Source: Candidatus Neomarinimicrobiota bacterium (GTDB lineage: Bacteria; Fidelibacterota; JAANXI01). From it: a stretch of DNA of 64,000 nucleotides. Below, piece by piece: positions 47,516-57,024 of the stretch. The notes beneath the pieces are model-generated. The model saw nothing but the letters and a program-made list of their open reading frames with translations, made no database searches and was not told the DNA's origin. Numbering within the stretch: the stretch's first letter is position 1; the number at the start of each line of letters is the position of its first letter. The position numbers and the translations under genes are program-made. Location: contig JAIPJS010000003.1 of NCBI GenBank assembly GCA_021734025.1, positions 312,700-376,699 on the forward strand, in the 5' to 3' direction.

Positions 47516-48542
47516 AATATCTCAGAATAGCCAGGGAATTGGTTCACGGGCTACGAACATAGGACGGATTCTGCTAATTATCCTGACTGTGATTTTGGTA
47601 GGATCCGGGGGATATATATACTTTGAGGGATGGTCATTTCTGAATTCGCTGTATATGACCATCATAACACTCAGTACTGTGGGATTCCGGGAAATCGGGC
47701 CGTTGACGCCCATTGGGCAAATCTGGACGATACTCCTGATCGTTTTTGGCATTACAATCATCGGGTACACCGGGATTACGCAGGTTTCGCGGTACCTTAT
47801 AGAATTTCCGTTTTTACGTGAACGTTCACTTTTACGAAAGATTCGAAAAATGAAAGATCACTACATTATTTGTGGTTACGGGCGAATGGGACGAGTTATA
47901 GCCGACGATTTCCGCCAGCGAGGCCGGGATACGGTCATCATAGAGAACGATCCTGATATCATTTCAACGCTGGCGGAACAGGGATATACTTATATAGACG
48001 ACACCGCCGTGGAGGACGACGCATTGAAGAAAGCAGGTGTAGAGTCCGCAAAAGGTCTCGTGGCTGTGCTTTCAACGGATGCCGACAACCTGTTTGTGAC
48101 GCTTTCTGCGCGAAACCTAAATCCCGACCTGTTTATTTTGACACGTTGCAGCGAGGCCGGAACCCAGGAAAAAATGCGAACAGCCGGCGCAAATAAGGTA
48201 GTTAATCCGTACGAGATTGGTGGACACAAGATGGCGCAGATGGTGCTATCGCCGCATGTGGACGATTTTATTGAAATTGTGTCGCGGCAGCGGAAGCTGA
48301 ATTTGGCGATAGACCAAATAAGAGTATTTGAGCAATCAGAGCTCTCGGGAGCCAAATTAATGGACACGCCTATCCGGAGCAAGTTTGATACGATTATTAC
48401 GGCAATCCTGGACAGTTCCAACGAAATGAAATTCAATCCGTCCTCAAATACCGTAATCAACTCGGGTGACACACTAATCTGCATCGGAGAGAGAGACAAT
48501 CTTGAACAACTGGAGCTGCTCGCCAGAGGGCAATCAGCATAG
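47508..48542 (+). CDS. Potassium channel with RCK (TrkA-N/TrkA-C) domains
   Basis: The start is set at the ATG at 47508 with GGGGAG upstream (the frame is open from 47478). 344 residues: two membrane helices around a pore loop (about 20-90), then TrkA-N ('YIICGYGRMGRVIADDFRQRG', as GYGRMGRVIADDF) and TrkA-C domains. The selectivity filter reads 'STVGFREIG' rather than TVGYGD; the TVGF core is kept but GD is replaced. It overlaps the MscS gene by 8 bp and is the last of six overlapping genes. Confidence 0.92.
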   Translation: MTKISQNSQGIGSRATNIGRILLIILTVILVGSGGYIYFEGWSFLNSLYMTIITLSTVGFREIGPLTPIGQIWTILLIVFGITIIGYTGITQVSRYLIEFPFLRERSLLRKIRKMKDHYIICGYGRMGRVIADDFRQRGRDTVIIENDPDIISTLAEQGYTYIDDTAVEDDALKKAGVESAKGLVAVLSTDADNLFVTLSARNLNPDLFILTRCSEAGTQEKMRTAGANKVVNPYEIGGHKMAQMVLSPHVDDFIEIVSRQRKLNLAIDQIRVFEQSELSGAKLMDTPIRSKFDTIITAILDSSNEMKFNPSSNTVINSGDTLICIGERDNLEQLELLARGQSA

Positions 48543-48675
48543 TGCATACATAGACTTACGACGCTATGTATTATATTTATAATTTCCGATAACAGATATT
48601 ATGTAAACTTATGGATTTCCAAGATATATCGCAGCCTGCGGCATCCTTTGTGAGATAATCCTCCCTTTTCAGGAT

Positions 48676-49713
48676 CTACATGGCGAAAACAAGTACGACG
48701 ATAATCAGGAGTACAATTACTGAACCGACGATGAAATAAGTTGTCGTTGAGGATTGCTTTCCGGTTTTCTCAGAGACGTTCTCCTCGTCAGTTTCTTTCT
48801 CTTTACTCATGTCCCTGTGATCCTTCATTCCGGAAATGTGGATGAGCTTATCGCGGCGCTCGATGATTCTGTCCTTCATCTCAATTGAACTCCGGAGCTT
48901 TTCGAAATGTGGCAATTGAGACAATAACTCGTCGCTCTCCGTATACAGTTGAAGCCGATCAAGAACATTGGCAAAAATCTCAAAAAACTTTATCGCTTCT
49001 TCATCCCGTTCAATAGAACGTTCAGCGCGTCTGTAGATAAATAGTTGGTGTTCCTTGAATTCGTCTAAAAGATCAAGAAAGGGGTTCACCCTTCCCCGAC
49101 CTGTTTCAAATATGGTATCCACGGCGTCAGAAAGTTCCTGAATATTTCGCTTGTCAATCAGGTTCCCTGCGTATTGAATTTGCTTTTGCAGGGTCGAATC
49201 AGTTTCAGCGATTTCGGTAATGAGCTCTCTACGCTCGTTAAATACGCTTTTCAGGGAGTTAAATTCTTGAAGCAGATCTCCAAGGTTTTCTTTGGAATAC
49301 ATTTTTTCTTCGATGGCGTGTTCCATTGAATCATGAAAGTCATGGTAGGTTTGAATGAGTTGTTTATCCAGTCGTATCAGTTCAAAGGTGTTGTAGATAC
49401 TAATTTCCTTCAGCTTATAGAAGTGGTTCTCCTGCGTCTCTTTTGCGAGCTCTTGCCCCGTTTGGCGAAGTTGGGTCTTTAGCGTATTAACATAATTCAC
49501 TGATTCAATGGGTTCATGCTGGGCGACATGAGGCGCATCTTCTTCAAGCTTTTTGGCGGCTGTATTAAACCATTCCCGGAGACCTGCCAGGGATTTTCCG
49601 GTGGTGATGCGTTCATCCTGCGACCAATAGCCTGCGTAATCGTTTCCAGGGGACAATTGTCGGTTTTTCTCTAATGTATCCCGATAATCCTGCAAAGTAT
49701 TCATATTCGACAC
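48676..49713 (-). CDS. Tail-anchored coiled-coil protein, function unknown
   Basis: 345 residues, almost all helical and charged, with coiled-coil stretches (for example about 60-190) and one C-terminal membrane helix at the very end ('YFIVGSVIVLLIIVVLVFAM'). There is no signal peptide, so it should be anchored by its tail with the bulk in the cytoplasm. A Lys/Glu/Ser-rich linker (about 295-320) precedes the anchor. A GTG at 49713 and an ATG at 49704 are possible starts. It lies 148 bp after leuS on the same strand and converges with the potassium channel gene. I recognise no family. Confidence 0.7.
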   Translation of the reverse strand: MSNMNTLQDYRDTLEKNRQLSPGNDYAGYWSQDERITTGKSLAGLREWFNTAAKKLEEDAPHVAQHEPIESVNYVNTLKTQLRQTGQELAKETQENHFYKLKEISIYNTFELIRLDKQLIQTYHDFHDSMEHAIEEKMYSKENLGDLLQEFNSLKSVFNERRELITEIAETDSTLQKQIQYAGNLIDKRNIQELSDAVDTIFETGRGRVNPFLDLLDEFKEHQLFIYRRAERSIERDEEAIKFFEIFANVLDRLQLYTESDELLSQLPHFEKLRSSIEMKDRIIERRDKLIHISGMKDHRDMSKEKETDEENVSEKTGKQSSTTTYFIVGSVIVLLIIVVLVFAM

Positions 49714-49831
49714 CCACCATTATTTTAATGTAAAGCGGAAAAATGCCAGGATGGCATTTATAATGTCGACAGATTTCGGTAAAAGATTAGTGAAAAAATC
49801 TTCCGGAGTGTGGGCGCGTAAAATGTTTGAT

Positions 49832-49854
49832 GGCAGACAGCGCTACTGCCTGCC
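49832..49854 (-). terminator. Hairpin just after leuS
   Basis: On the - strand GGCAGGCAG pairs with CTGTCTGCC (nine pairs, one G-T) around a five-base loop, 8 nt after the leuS stop. There is no T-tract. A second hairpin, AAATGCCA/TGGCATTT, lies at 49741-49759. Confidence 0.45.
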
Positions 49855-49861
49855 CTCAACA

Positions 49862-52297
49862 CTATTTTACAACAATGTTCACGAGTCGATTCGGGATGAC
49901 GATTGTTTTCCCAATCTCTTTTCCCTCAGTGTATTTCTGCACCTTTTCCCTGCCGATTGCCTGTTCTTTTAACGCTTTTTTACTGGCATCTGCAGGAGCG
50001 TGGAAAGAATCTCTGACTTTGCCATTTACCTGGATAACGATTTCGACGGTTTCATCCTGAAGCAGGTCTTCGCGGTATTCAGGCATCGCGGTCTCAAAGA
50101 TAGATGGTTCATTCCCTAATCGAACCCAGAGTTCCTCGCCAAGGTGTGGAGCGAACGGTGCGATTAATCGCACAAGGACATCAAGGTTTTCCCGGGCGAT
50201 ATCCGCGCCCGTTTTGTACATCGCATTCACATATTCCATGATTCGGCTGAGAGCGGTATTAAACTTAAAGTCGGCCGTATCCTCCAGCACACTCTTGATT
50301 GTGTTGTGCATAATGCGCAGCAATTCGTCATCGGAACATTCCATGATATCGGTATCGGCATGGGAGTTCACCAGCCGCCACATACGGTTCACAAACCGGT
50401 CTATTCCAACGATGCCTTTATCGCTCCAGTCTCCGCCGTCCTCGTACGGCCCCATAAACATCAGATACATCCGAAAAATATCCGAGCCGTAATCGTCAAT
50501 AAATTCATCCGGGGAGACCGTATTTCCCCGCGATTTCGACATCTTAGAGCCATCTTTGGTAATAGTCCCCTGGTGCAACAGGCGCTGAAACGGTTCATCA
50601 AAATCGAGTAAGCCAGCATCGTGCAATGCTTTAATCACGAACCTGGCGTACAGCAAATGCATAGTGGCATGTTCGGCGCCGCCGACGTACTGATCCACCG
50701 GGAGCCACTCTTTTACCCGCTCGGGATTCCATGGACCGTCTTCATACCGGGCATCTACGTATCTGAGAAAATACCAGGACGAATCGACAAAGGTATCCAT
50801 GGTATCAATTTCTCTGGTGGCTTCGCTTCCGCATTCCGGACACGAGGTGTTCAGGAATTCGTCTGAATGCCCCAGCGGTGCAATCCCACTGCCCTGGGTA
50901 TCCCGGAGATCCAAATCTCTGGGCAACTCAACCGGCAGATCGTCCACCGGAACCGGTACCGTACCGCAGTCATCGCAATAGACAACCGGAATCGGCGCTC
51001 CCCAGTAACGTTGCCTGGATATAAGCCAGTCACGGAGCCGGTATTGAACACTCGCCTTTCCTATACCCCGTTCCTCGCAGTCTCCCGCTATCTTTTTGAT
51101 GGCTTTTTCTGAGGACAGTCCGCTGTATTCCTCGGAATTGATTAACACACCGTATTCCGTATAACTGGTATCAGTCCCATGCGAATCCCCGTCGGGGCTG
51201 ATAACCTCTTCAATGGACAAGTCGTATTTTCGGGCAAATTCATAATCACGTTCATCATGCGCAGGAACGGCCATAATGGCACCGGTACCGTAGGTATAGA
51301 GCACGTAATCGGCTATCCAGATAGGAATCCGGGCCTTGGTAAAGGGGTTTATCGCATATGCTCCGGTAAAAACACCGGTCTTTTCACGATCTTCCGCCAA
51401 GCGATCGATGTCGCTGGCTCTCAGTGCTTTAGCCACATATTCTTCAACTTCAATGCGTTGCTGTTCAGTGGTAATTTCCTCAACCAGCGGATGCTCGGGG
51501 GCAAGCACCATATAAGTCGCGCCATAAATCGTATCGGGGCGCGTGGTAAATACCTTAATCTCCTCTTCATCCTGCTCCGCGAGTGGGAACATCATTTCCG
51601 CCCCAACACTCTTACCAATCCAGTGCCGCTGCATGGCCTTGGTCTTCTCTGGCCAGTCGATGCGTTCCAGGCCCTCGAGCAATTCCTCGGCGTAGTCGGT
51701 AATTTTAAAAAACCACTGCTCCAGCTTTTTCTTTTCAACTTCACTGTCGCAACGTTCACACTTCCCCTCAATCACCTGCTCGTTCGCCAGCACTGTCTCA
51801 CAACTCGGGCACCAATTGACCGGTGCATTTTCTTTGTAGGCTAACCCCTCCTCATATAACTTCAGAAATATCCACTGAGTCCATTTATAATAGTCGGGAT
51901 CGCTGGTATCCACCTCATTTCGCCAGTCGTACATCGCACCAATCTGGCGTAGTTGTTTCCGCATGTAATCGATATTGGCCTGAGTACTCTTGTCCGGGTG
52001 GATACCGTGCTTAATGGCGTAATTCTCCGCCGGAAGCCCAAAGGCATCAAATCCCATGGGTTCGAACACGTTTTTTCCGTTCATTCGCTGAAATCTGGCC
52101 CAGGTGTCGGTCGGCCCAAAGTTATACCAGTGGCCACAATGGAGTTTGTCTCCTGATGGATAGCTAAACATTACAAGTGTATAGAGTTTATCGTCCGGAT
52201 TATCTAAATCCGGTTCGTGTAATCCATTTTCCTGCCAGTAATTGCGCCATTTGGTTTCGACTTCCCGGAACGGATAGTGTTCTGCTTCCTCGTGCAC
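49862..52297 (-). CDS. leuS: Leucyl-tRNA synthetase
   Basis: 811 residues from a GTG start with AGGAG 7 bp upstream. The class I signatures are present: HIGH-type 'SGDKLHCGHWYNFGPTD' and KMSKS in 'KDGSKMSKSRGNTVSP'. The CP1 editing domain includes 'FTTRPDTIYGATYMVLAPEH' and 'AVPAHDERDYEFA'; zinc-type cysteines are at 'WCPSCETVLANEQVIEGKC'. The C-terminal tail 'VQVNGKVRDSFHAPADAS'-like block is present ('IVIQVNGKVRDSF'). It charges tRNA-Leu in the cytoplasm and edits mischarged products. The length is slightly below the common 820-880. Confidence 0.98.
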   Translation of the reverse strand: MHEEAEHYPFREVETKWRNYWQENGLHEPDLDNPDDKLYTLVMFSYPSGDKLHCGHWYNFGPTDTWARFQRMNGKNVFEPMGFDAFGLPAENYAIKHGIHPDKSTQANIDYMRKQLRQIGAMYDWRNEVDTSDPDYYKWTQWIFLKLYEEGLAYKENAPVNWCPSCETVLANEQVIEGKCERCDSEVEKKKLEQWFFKITDYAEELLEGLERIDWPEKTKAMQRHWIGKSVGAEMMFPLAEQDEEEIKVFTTRPDTIYGATYMVLAPEHPLVEEITTEQQRIEVEEYVAKALRASDIDRLAEDREKTGVFTGAYAINPFTKARIPIWIADYVLYTYGTGAIMAVPAHDERDYEFARKYDLSIEEVISPDGDSHGTDTSYTEYGVLINSEEYSGLSSEKAIKKIAGDCEERGIGKASVQYRLRDWLISRQRYWGAPIPVVYCDDCGTVPVPVDDLPVELPRDLDLRDTQGSGIAPLGHSDEFLNTSCPECGSEATREIDTMDTFVDSSWYFLRYVDARYEDGPWNPERVKEWLPVDQYVGGAEHATMHLLYARFVIKALHDAGLLDFDEPFQRLLHQGTITKDGSKMSKSRGNTVSPDEFIDDYGSDIFRMYLMFMGPYEDGGDWSDKGIVGIDRFVNRMWRLVNSHADTDIMECSDDELLRIMHNTIKSVLEDTADFKFNTALSRIMEYVNAMYKTGADIARENLDVLVRLIAPFAPHLGEELWVRLGNEPSIFETAMPEYREDLLQDETVEIVIQVNGKVRDSFHAPADASKKALKEQAIGREKVQKYTEGKEIGKTIVIPNRLVNIVVK

Positions 52298-52383
52298 TAC
52301 GTTTCTCCTGCCTTTCTCTGCTGAATTTCAATATCAATAAATTTACATAAAACTCCCGATGAATCAAACCAGATAGTCACGTA

Positions 52384-53661
52384 TTAAACGGCTTCCAGGG
52401 CCTGATTCAAGTCAGCCCGTATGTCTTCCTTATTTTCGACACCAATAGATAATCGGACTAAATTCGGTGTAATCCCCATACGCCGCTGATCTGTCGGGGT
52501 AATGTCAGCATGGGTCATGGTTCCGGGATGTTCTGCCAGAGATTCCGTACCACCAAGACTCACGGCCAGGTGTATCATCTGAAGAGCATTTAAGAACCGA
52601 AATGCTTCTGCTTCCCCACCTTCTATGGTAAAGGAAATCATGGCCCCAGGGGCTTCACATTGGCGTTGATATACTTCGTATTGCGGATCGTCTTCCGTTA
52701 AATTGCCAAGATAATGTATCTCGTTAACCTTGGAGTGTGAATTTAGGTAATCTCCTATATACTTGGCGTTTTCAACTTGTGACGTCATGCGTAACTTGAG
52801 GGTCTCAAGGCTGCGCAGGAGCATCCACCCTGTCCATGGGCCGCACATGGTGCCGGTGATAGTCCGGAAGTTCTGGATTTGATGGATCAATTCCTTTGAA
52901 CCAAGACAGACCCCGGCAATCAGGTCGCTGTGGCCACCGATATATTTTGTCGCCGAATATAGCACCAAATCTGCCCCATGCTTCAAGGGATGTTGCCATA
53001 GCGGTCCCAGAAAGGTATTATCAACTGCGACAAGGGGGTTTTTATCATTGGATGAATATTCGTCTGCCAATTCACGGCACATCCGGATATCAATCAGGTC
53101 ATTTGTCGGGTTGGCCGGCGTTTCAATATAGATCATCCCCAAAGTACTATCGCCAAGCTCCTCCGCCAGAATTTCTACGATATCTTTCCTGTCTGCCTTC
53201 GCCGGGAATCCGATTGACTTGATGCCGAACTCCGGCAGGATGTGCTTGAGCAGATAATCTGTGCCGCCATAAACAGGCTCACTATGCAAAATCGCATCGC
53301 CGGGACGGAGTACTTCAAGGAGTGTTGTTGTGATGGCTGACATCCCGCTCTCGAAGACTGCGGCTGCTTCAGCATCGTCCCAGAGCGTGAGACGATCCTC
53401 CAGGATTTCCAGGTCGGGATTATTTAACCGGCTGTAAATCAGCCCGAGCTTTTCATTTTTCCGCTGTTCCCGTAAGCCGTATGCCACTTCAAAAAAGGCT
53501 TTCCCCTCTTCTGCCGTTTCAAAGACAAAGGTAGATGTCTGGAAAATCGGGCACTTTATTGCCCCTTCCGACCATTCCGGCTTATATCCGTAACTCATCA
53601 TCAGGCTCTCCGGGGATAGACGGTGATCGTTAATAGTTTTGGACTTATGCGACCTGCTCAT
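52384..53661 (-). CDS. Cys/Met metabolism PLP enzyme (cystathionine gamma-synthase / methionine gamma-lyase family)
   Basis: 425 residues with AAAGGAG before the ATG. The PLP lysine is Lys239 in 'YSATKYIGGHSD'; 'YSRLNNPDLEILEDRL', 'PVYGGTDYLLKHILPEFG', 'IYIETPANPTNDLID' and 'LAVSLGGTESLAEHPGTMTH' are family blocks. The members share a fold and differ in reaction: gamma-synthase, gamma-lyase, or sulfhydrylase. The insert around 'VAYGLREQRKNEKLG' near residue 60 is like the methionine-gamma-lyase-like subgroup. It stops 86 bp before leuS. No SAM riboswitch is visible upstream. Exact reaction open. Confidence 0.88.
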   Translation of the reverse strand: MSRSHKSKTINDHRLSPESLMMSYGYKPEWSEGAIKCPIFQTSTFVFETAEEGKAFFEVAYGLREQRKNEKLGLIYSRLNNPDLEILEDRLTLWDDAEAAAVFESGMSAITTTLLEVLRPGDAILHSEPVYGGTDYLLKHILPEFGIKSIGFPAKADRKDIVEILAEELGDSTLGMIYIETPANPTNDLIDIRMCRELADEYSSNDKNPLVAVDNTFLGPLWQHPLKHGADLVLYSATKYIGGHSDLIAGVCLGSKELIHQIQNFRTITGTMCGPWTGWMLLRSLETLKLRMTSQVENAKYIGDYLNSHSKVNEIHYLGNLTEDDPQYEVYQRQCEAPGAMISFTIEGGEAEAFRFLNALQMIHLAVSLGGTESLAEHPGTMTHADITPTDQRRMGITPNLVRLSIGVENKEDIRADLNQALEAV

Positions 53662-54106
53662 AATCGACTCCTTTACGTCTTATGATTTATTTATTAGAAA
53701 GACTCGGCATCTATTCAAATTTTTCACGGATTAATGGTCAGGTCTGTGTGAGATGTATCATAACAATATGATATCACACTCCGAAAAGCAATGGAACTTC
53801 AATGAATTGTTTGCCGGGTAATAAATTTTACCACAGAATTCAGACAGGGAATTCTGTTAATTTAATTTGAATTGTCCCTCCGCTCCCCTATAACTGCTAC
53901 CATATTGAGGGAGAAACGTTAATATCGTAATCTTATAGTCGATTAATTAATTAAATATTTAAAAATCAAATAATGTAAAAAAGTTGTGATTTTACTCAAT
54001 ATATATAATTAAATTTATTTTTTTGAGAATGATCACTTACAGTAGTCAACCTCTCCTCTATGTTCTTTGCAGACAGTTGAGAAGAACAACAGACGGAGGC
54101 AATGCA
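53662..54106. other. 445-bp AT-rich intergenic region between divergent genes
   Basis: No gene seen. The stretch 53935-54030 is almost pure A/T (runs such as AATTAATTAAATATTTAAAA), which fits an UP-like promoter region for the lipoprotein gene starting at 54107. It may also bind nucleoid proteins. I cannot place exact promoter boxes. Confidence 0.5.
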
Positions 54107-55438
54107 ATGAGATATATAAGGAAAATAACAACCGTAATACTGGTATTGGTTACCTCGTCATTCTTCCTGATAGCTTGTAGTGACTCTCCTACCGATAGTG
54201 GTGGAACTGCTAAGGTGCAGGGCCAGGTAACCGATGAAGATGGAAATGACGGATTTACCAAACCGACAGGTGGTGTCGAAGGCGCAACTGTAACTATGGT
54301 TCGCGCGAGTAGCGACGGGTCGTTTGAAGCGGTCTCCACTTCATCGGTGGAAACCGACGCCAACGGATATTTTACCGTTGAAACTGATGTGGAAAATGAG
54401 TCGAACTTGATTGTCCAGGCGGAAAAGAACGGTATGACGTGGCGCTCTGTTGTTACGGCTGAAGTACAAAGTGATGCAACCGTCGAAAGCAAGCCGATGA
54501 CGGAAGAATCTACCGTGGAAGCCGGTGTCTATGCTGAAGCCAGAGCCGACGGGAGTGCCGACACTTGGACGTCCACCAGTATCAAGTCGAATATAAATGC
54601 CAGCGTAGCGACAGAAGTTCGGGGTAACACCTCAGCCTATGCCGATCTTGCAGCTGCAATTCAGAATGAAGCCGATGCTGAAGCGGCAGCTTTAATGGAA
54701 ATTTCCAACAAGTCACAGGCTGACGTTGACGCCATCGCAGAGGCCCAGGCGGATGCCCAGGCCAATCTGGAATCGAATCTTTATGCAGCCGGTTCGTCAT
54801 CCGCCAAGGAGCAGGCATATACCGATTTCTACTCTAGTGTAGAAGCCGGATACGAGGATGAAGACGTTAACGACAAGGAGCGGTCAAAAGCACTGAGCGT
54901 CTCCGGCAAGGTGCTTGTTGAGTCAGCATCAAATCTGGATTCCGACGTCCGGACCGCACTTAAGCAAAAATCGTCAACCGAAATTGCGGCAGCGATGGAT
55001 GACGCAGTCCAGGCGCAATTAAACACTATAGGCGCCTCACAGAACACTGTTCAGGCGGCTGCGGACGCGAACGCTGCACTGCAGACCAGGATTGAATCGG
55101 CCCAGACCATGAGTGATATCGAGGCCGCATTCAGCACCTATCACGATAGTGTTGTGGCGCATACCCAGACGGCCGCGGAATCCAATGCAAATATTCAATC
55201 CAGTGTAGTGGCCGATATTGATTCCGGCATTAACGCGTCCGGCGGAGCCAAAGCGACACTCGATGCCGCCATTCAGGCCGCAATCGCAACCGGGATCAAC
55301 GTAAATGCTATCGTCACGGCGTATACCGAGTTCTTCAGTGCTATCCGGTCTACTGTGGAATCCTCGTTCTCCACTGCTGGATCTGCTGAAGTCGAAGCGG
55401 TTACTGATCTGTTAATTCTGGCAAACATTTCGGTATAA
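54107..55438 (+). CDS. Alanine-rich lipoprotein with N-terminal carboxypeptidase-regulatory-like domain (paralogue 1)
   Basis: GGAGG lies before the ATG at 54107, which opens a lipoprotein signal with the lipobox 'FLIACSDS'; the longer frame from 54023 has no role. 443 residues. About 30-125 form a carboxypeptidase-regulatory-like beta-sandwich ('VQGQVTDEDGNDGFTKP', 'GVEGATVTMVRA', 'VETDANGYFTVETDVENE'). The remaining 300 residues are Ala/Ser/Asp/Glu-rich helix ('AAIQNEADAEAAALMEIS', 'AQADAQANLESNLYAAG'). Own terminator downstream. The next gene is a clear paralogue with the same layout. Probably surface-exposed; function unknown. Confidence 0.85.
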   Translation: MRYIRKITTVILVLVTSSFFLIACSDSPTDSGGTAKVQGQVTDEDGNDGFTKPTGGVEGATVTMVRASSDGSFEAVSTSSVETDANGYFTVETDVENESNLIVQAEKNGMTWRSVVTAEVQSDATVESKPMTEESTVEAGVYAEARADGSADTWTSTSIKSNINASVATEVRGNTSAYADLAAAIQNEADAEAAALMEISNKSQADVDAIAEAQADAQANLESNLYAAGSSSAKEQAYTDFYSSVEAGYEDEDVNDKERSKALSVSGKVLVESASNLDSDVRTALKQKSSTEIAAAMDDAVQAQLNTIGASQNTVQAAADANAALQTRIESAQTMSDIEAAFSTYHDSVVAHTQTAAESNANIQSSVVADIDSGINASGGAKATLDAAIQAAIATGINVNAIVTAYTEFFSAIRSTVESSFSTAGSAEVEAVTDLLILANISV

Positions 55439-55460
55439 CCGAGACAGGACGAACCTCTGA

Positions 55461-55491
55461 AAAGGGCTCCCTAAACCGGGAGCCCTTTTTT
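55461..55491 (+). terminator. Rho-independent terminator of lipoprotein 1
   Basis: GGGCTCCC (55464-55471), loop TAAACC, GGGAGCCC (55478-55485), flanked by AAA and six Ts: a strong terminator 23 bp after the stop codon. Confidence 0.95.
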
Positions 55492-55595
55492 AATTTGGGA
55501 AATTGACGTTTGTCACTGTATAATTACAATTATTGCATCTATATTAGTCAAAATCTGCACAGTACCAACGAGTTTGAACATTAAGGAGGGCTTTC

Positions 55596-56942
55596 ATGAA
55601 ACCAAAATTTCGCACTTTTTTTACACTGACAATTGTAGCCGTTCTTCTCATATCCTGTGATACTTCCCCACTGGCCACCGGCGATCCATCGATGGTGGAA
55701 GGTTACGTCACGGATGGTGATGGTAATCAGGGTTTTAGCAAACCAGCTGCCGGTATCGAAGGCGCCACAGTCACCCTGGCCCGGATTAAGACCGATGGCG
55801 AAATCCAGACCGTCTCCAATGCGGAGGTAACTACAGACGCCGAGGGAAAATTTACCCTCGAAACCGATCTGGAAAATGAACGGCACCTCGTGGTGATCGC
55901 CACAAAGAATTCCAATGAGTGGAGAGCAATCGTGTCCGCATCCGTACAAAACGGCAATACTGTCCGGTGTGAGCCACTGACGACAGAATCAACGGTGGAG
56001 GCGGCAGTATTTGAAAAGTTTATGGCGGAATACGGCGAAGAAATGTCCAAAGACCGGGCGGCGCTGGAAATCCAAAATGCTGTGAATGCCCGGACAGCTT
56101 CAGAAGTATATCTGTTGCAGCCCAGCTATGTGACCCTGGCGACTGCAGTCAGAAATCGGATTGACGCAAAAGCACAACTCCTGTCCGCCAACACTGGATC
56201 CGGCTATCCGCAGGCAGAGATGGATTCGTTACGTGTCCAGGCTCAGGCTCAACTTGAGACCCAACTCTACAATGCCAATGGTAATGCTTCGGCTATTCAG
56301 TCTGCATATACTGCCTACAATGATGCCTGGATGGAAGTGGCATTGGACGCCGGAATTCAGGCTGATCACTATACCCAGGCTGAACAGGCCGGTTACTGGT
56401 CCCTGACGCAATCTTCTACGAGTCTTACGGGCAATGCGGAAGCTGCGCTGGCCCATAAAGCGGCCGTGCACAAGGCGAATGCCGCCGCCTACGCTGCCGC
56501 TCAGCTATTTGATTCTCTGGAAGTAATAAACGGAGCAGCTGCGAGTAATGTTACGAACGTGGAAGGATTTGGGCAGACCCTTAAGGCGGATATAAAGTCC
56601 TCCACTACCCTCAGTGGAATTGAAGGCGCATTTCAGGCATTTCGGGACAGCCTCATGGCTGAACTAGCCGCGGCAATTGACGCCAATGTAATCAACGTTT
56701 CAGCAGAAGATATTTCCGCCATTGATACTGAAATCAGGAACAATGCCCGGGTGACTCTGCGAAACAGGATACGTAGCGCAGTTGGTCTGGGAGGGGCAAT
56801 TAACATTGACGACGTGGTCGGCGCCTATATCACATTTATGAGCGACGTAGATGCAAGATACCGCAATGTGGGCGTGCTGCAGCAGAACCATGCCGGCGTC
56901 GCGACTTCCGTCACTATTCTGGCGCATATCCTTGCGGATTAG
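55596..56942 (+). CDS. Alanine-rich lipoprotein with N-terminal carboxypeptidase-regulatory-like domain (paralogue 2)
   Basis: 448 residues; AGGAGG before the ATG; lipobox 'LLISCDTS'. The layout copies the upstream gene: beta-sandwich (about 30-125; 'VEGYVTDGDGNQGFSKPAA', 'GIEGATVTLARI', 'TDAEGKFTLETDLENE'), the linker 'TTESTVEAAVFE', and an Ala-rich helical tail ('AQAQLETQLYNANGNASAI', 'GAFQAFRDSLMAELAAAI'). Similarity is strong in the first 150 residues and the linker, weaker after. It ends at a terminator shared with aroF. Tandem duplication with later divergence is the likely origin. No function is known to me. Confidence 0.85.
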   Translation: MKPKFRTFFTLTIVAVLLISCDTSPLATGDPSMVEGYVTDGDGNQGFSKPAAGIEGATVTLARIKTDGEIQTVSNAEVTTDAEGKFTLETDLENERHLVVIATKNSNEWRAIVSASVQNGNTVRCEPLTTESTVEAAVFEKFMAEYGEEMSKDRAALEIQNAVNARTASEVYLLQPSYVTLATAVRNRIDAKAQLLSANTGSGYPQAEMDSLRVQAQAQLETQLYNANGNASAIQSAYTAYNDAWMEVALDAGIQADHYTQAEQAGYWSLTQSSTSLTGNAEAALAHKAAVHKANAAAYAAAQLFDSLEVINGAAASNVTNVEGFGQTLKADIKSSTTLSGIEGAFQAFRDSLMAELAAAIDANVINVSAEDISAIDTEIRNNARVTLRNRIRSAVGLGGAINIDDVVGAYITFMSDVDARYRNVGVLQQNHAGVATSVTILAHILAD

Positions 56943-56965
56943 CACCTGAATTACATTTGATTAAA

Positions 56966-57001
56966 TAAAAAAGGCACCTCCGACTGGAGGTGCCTTTTTT
57001 T
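56966..57001. terminator. Bidirectional rho-independent terminator
   Basis: GGCACCTCC (56973-56981), loop GACT, GGAGGTGCC (56986-56994), with seven As before and seven Ts after. It ends both lipoprotein 2 (+) and aroF (-, stop at 57025). Confidence 0.95.
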
Positions 57002-57024
57002 ATTTCTACCTGTATTCTCTTCAA

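Noticed and set aside
53662..53780. SAM riboswitch upstream of the Cys/Met enzyme gene
   Set aside because: I looked for the conserved SAM-I/SAM-II core elements on the - strand and found none; only A/T-rich sequence is present.
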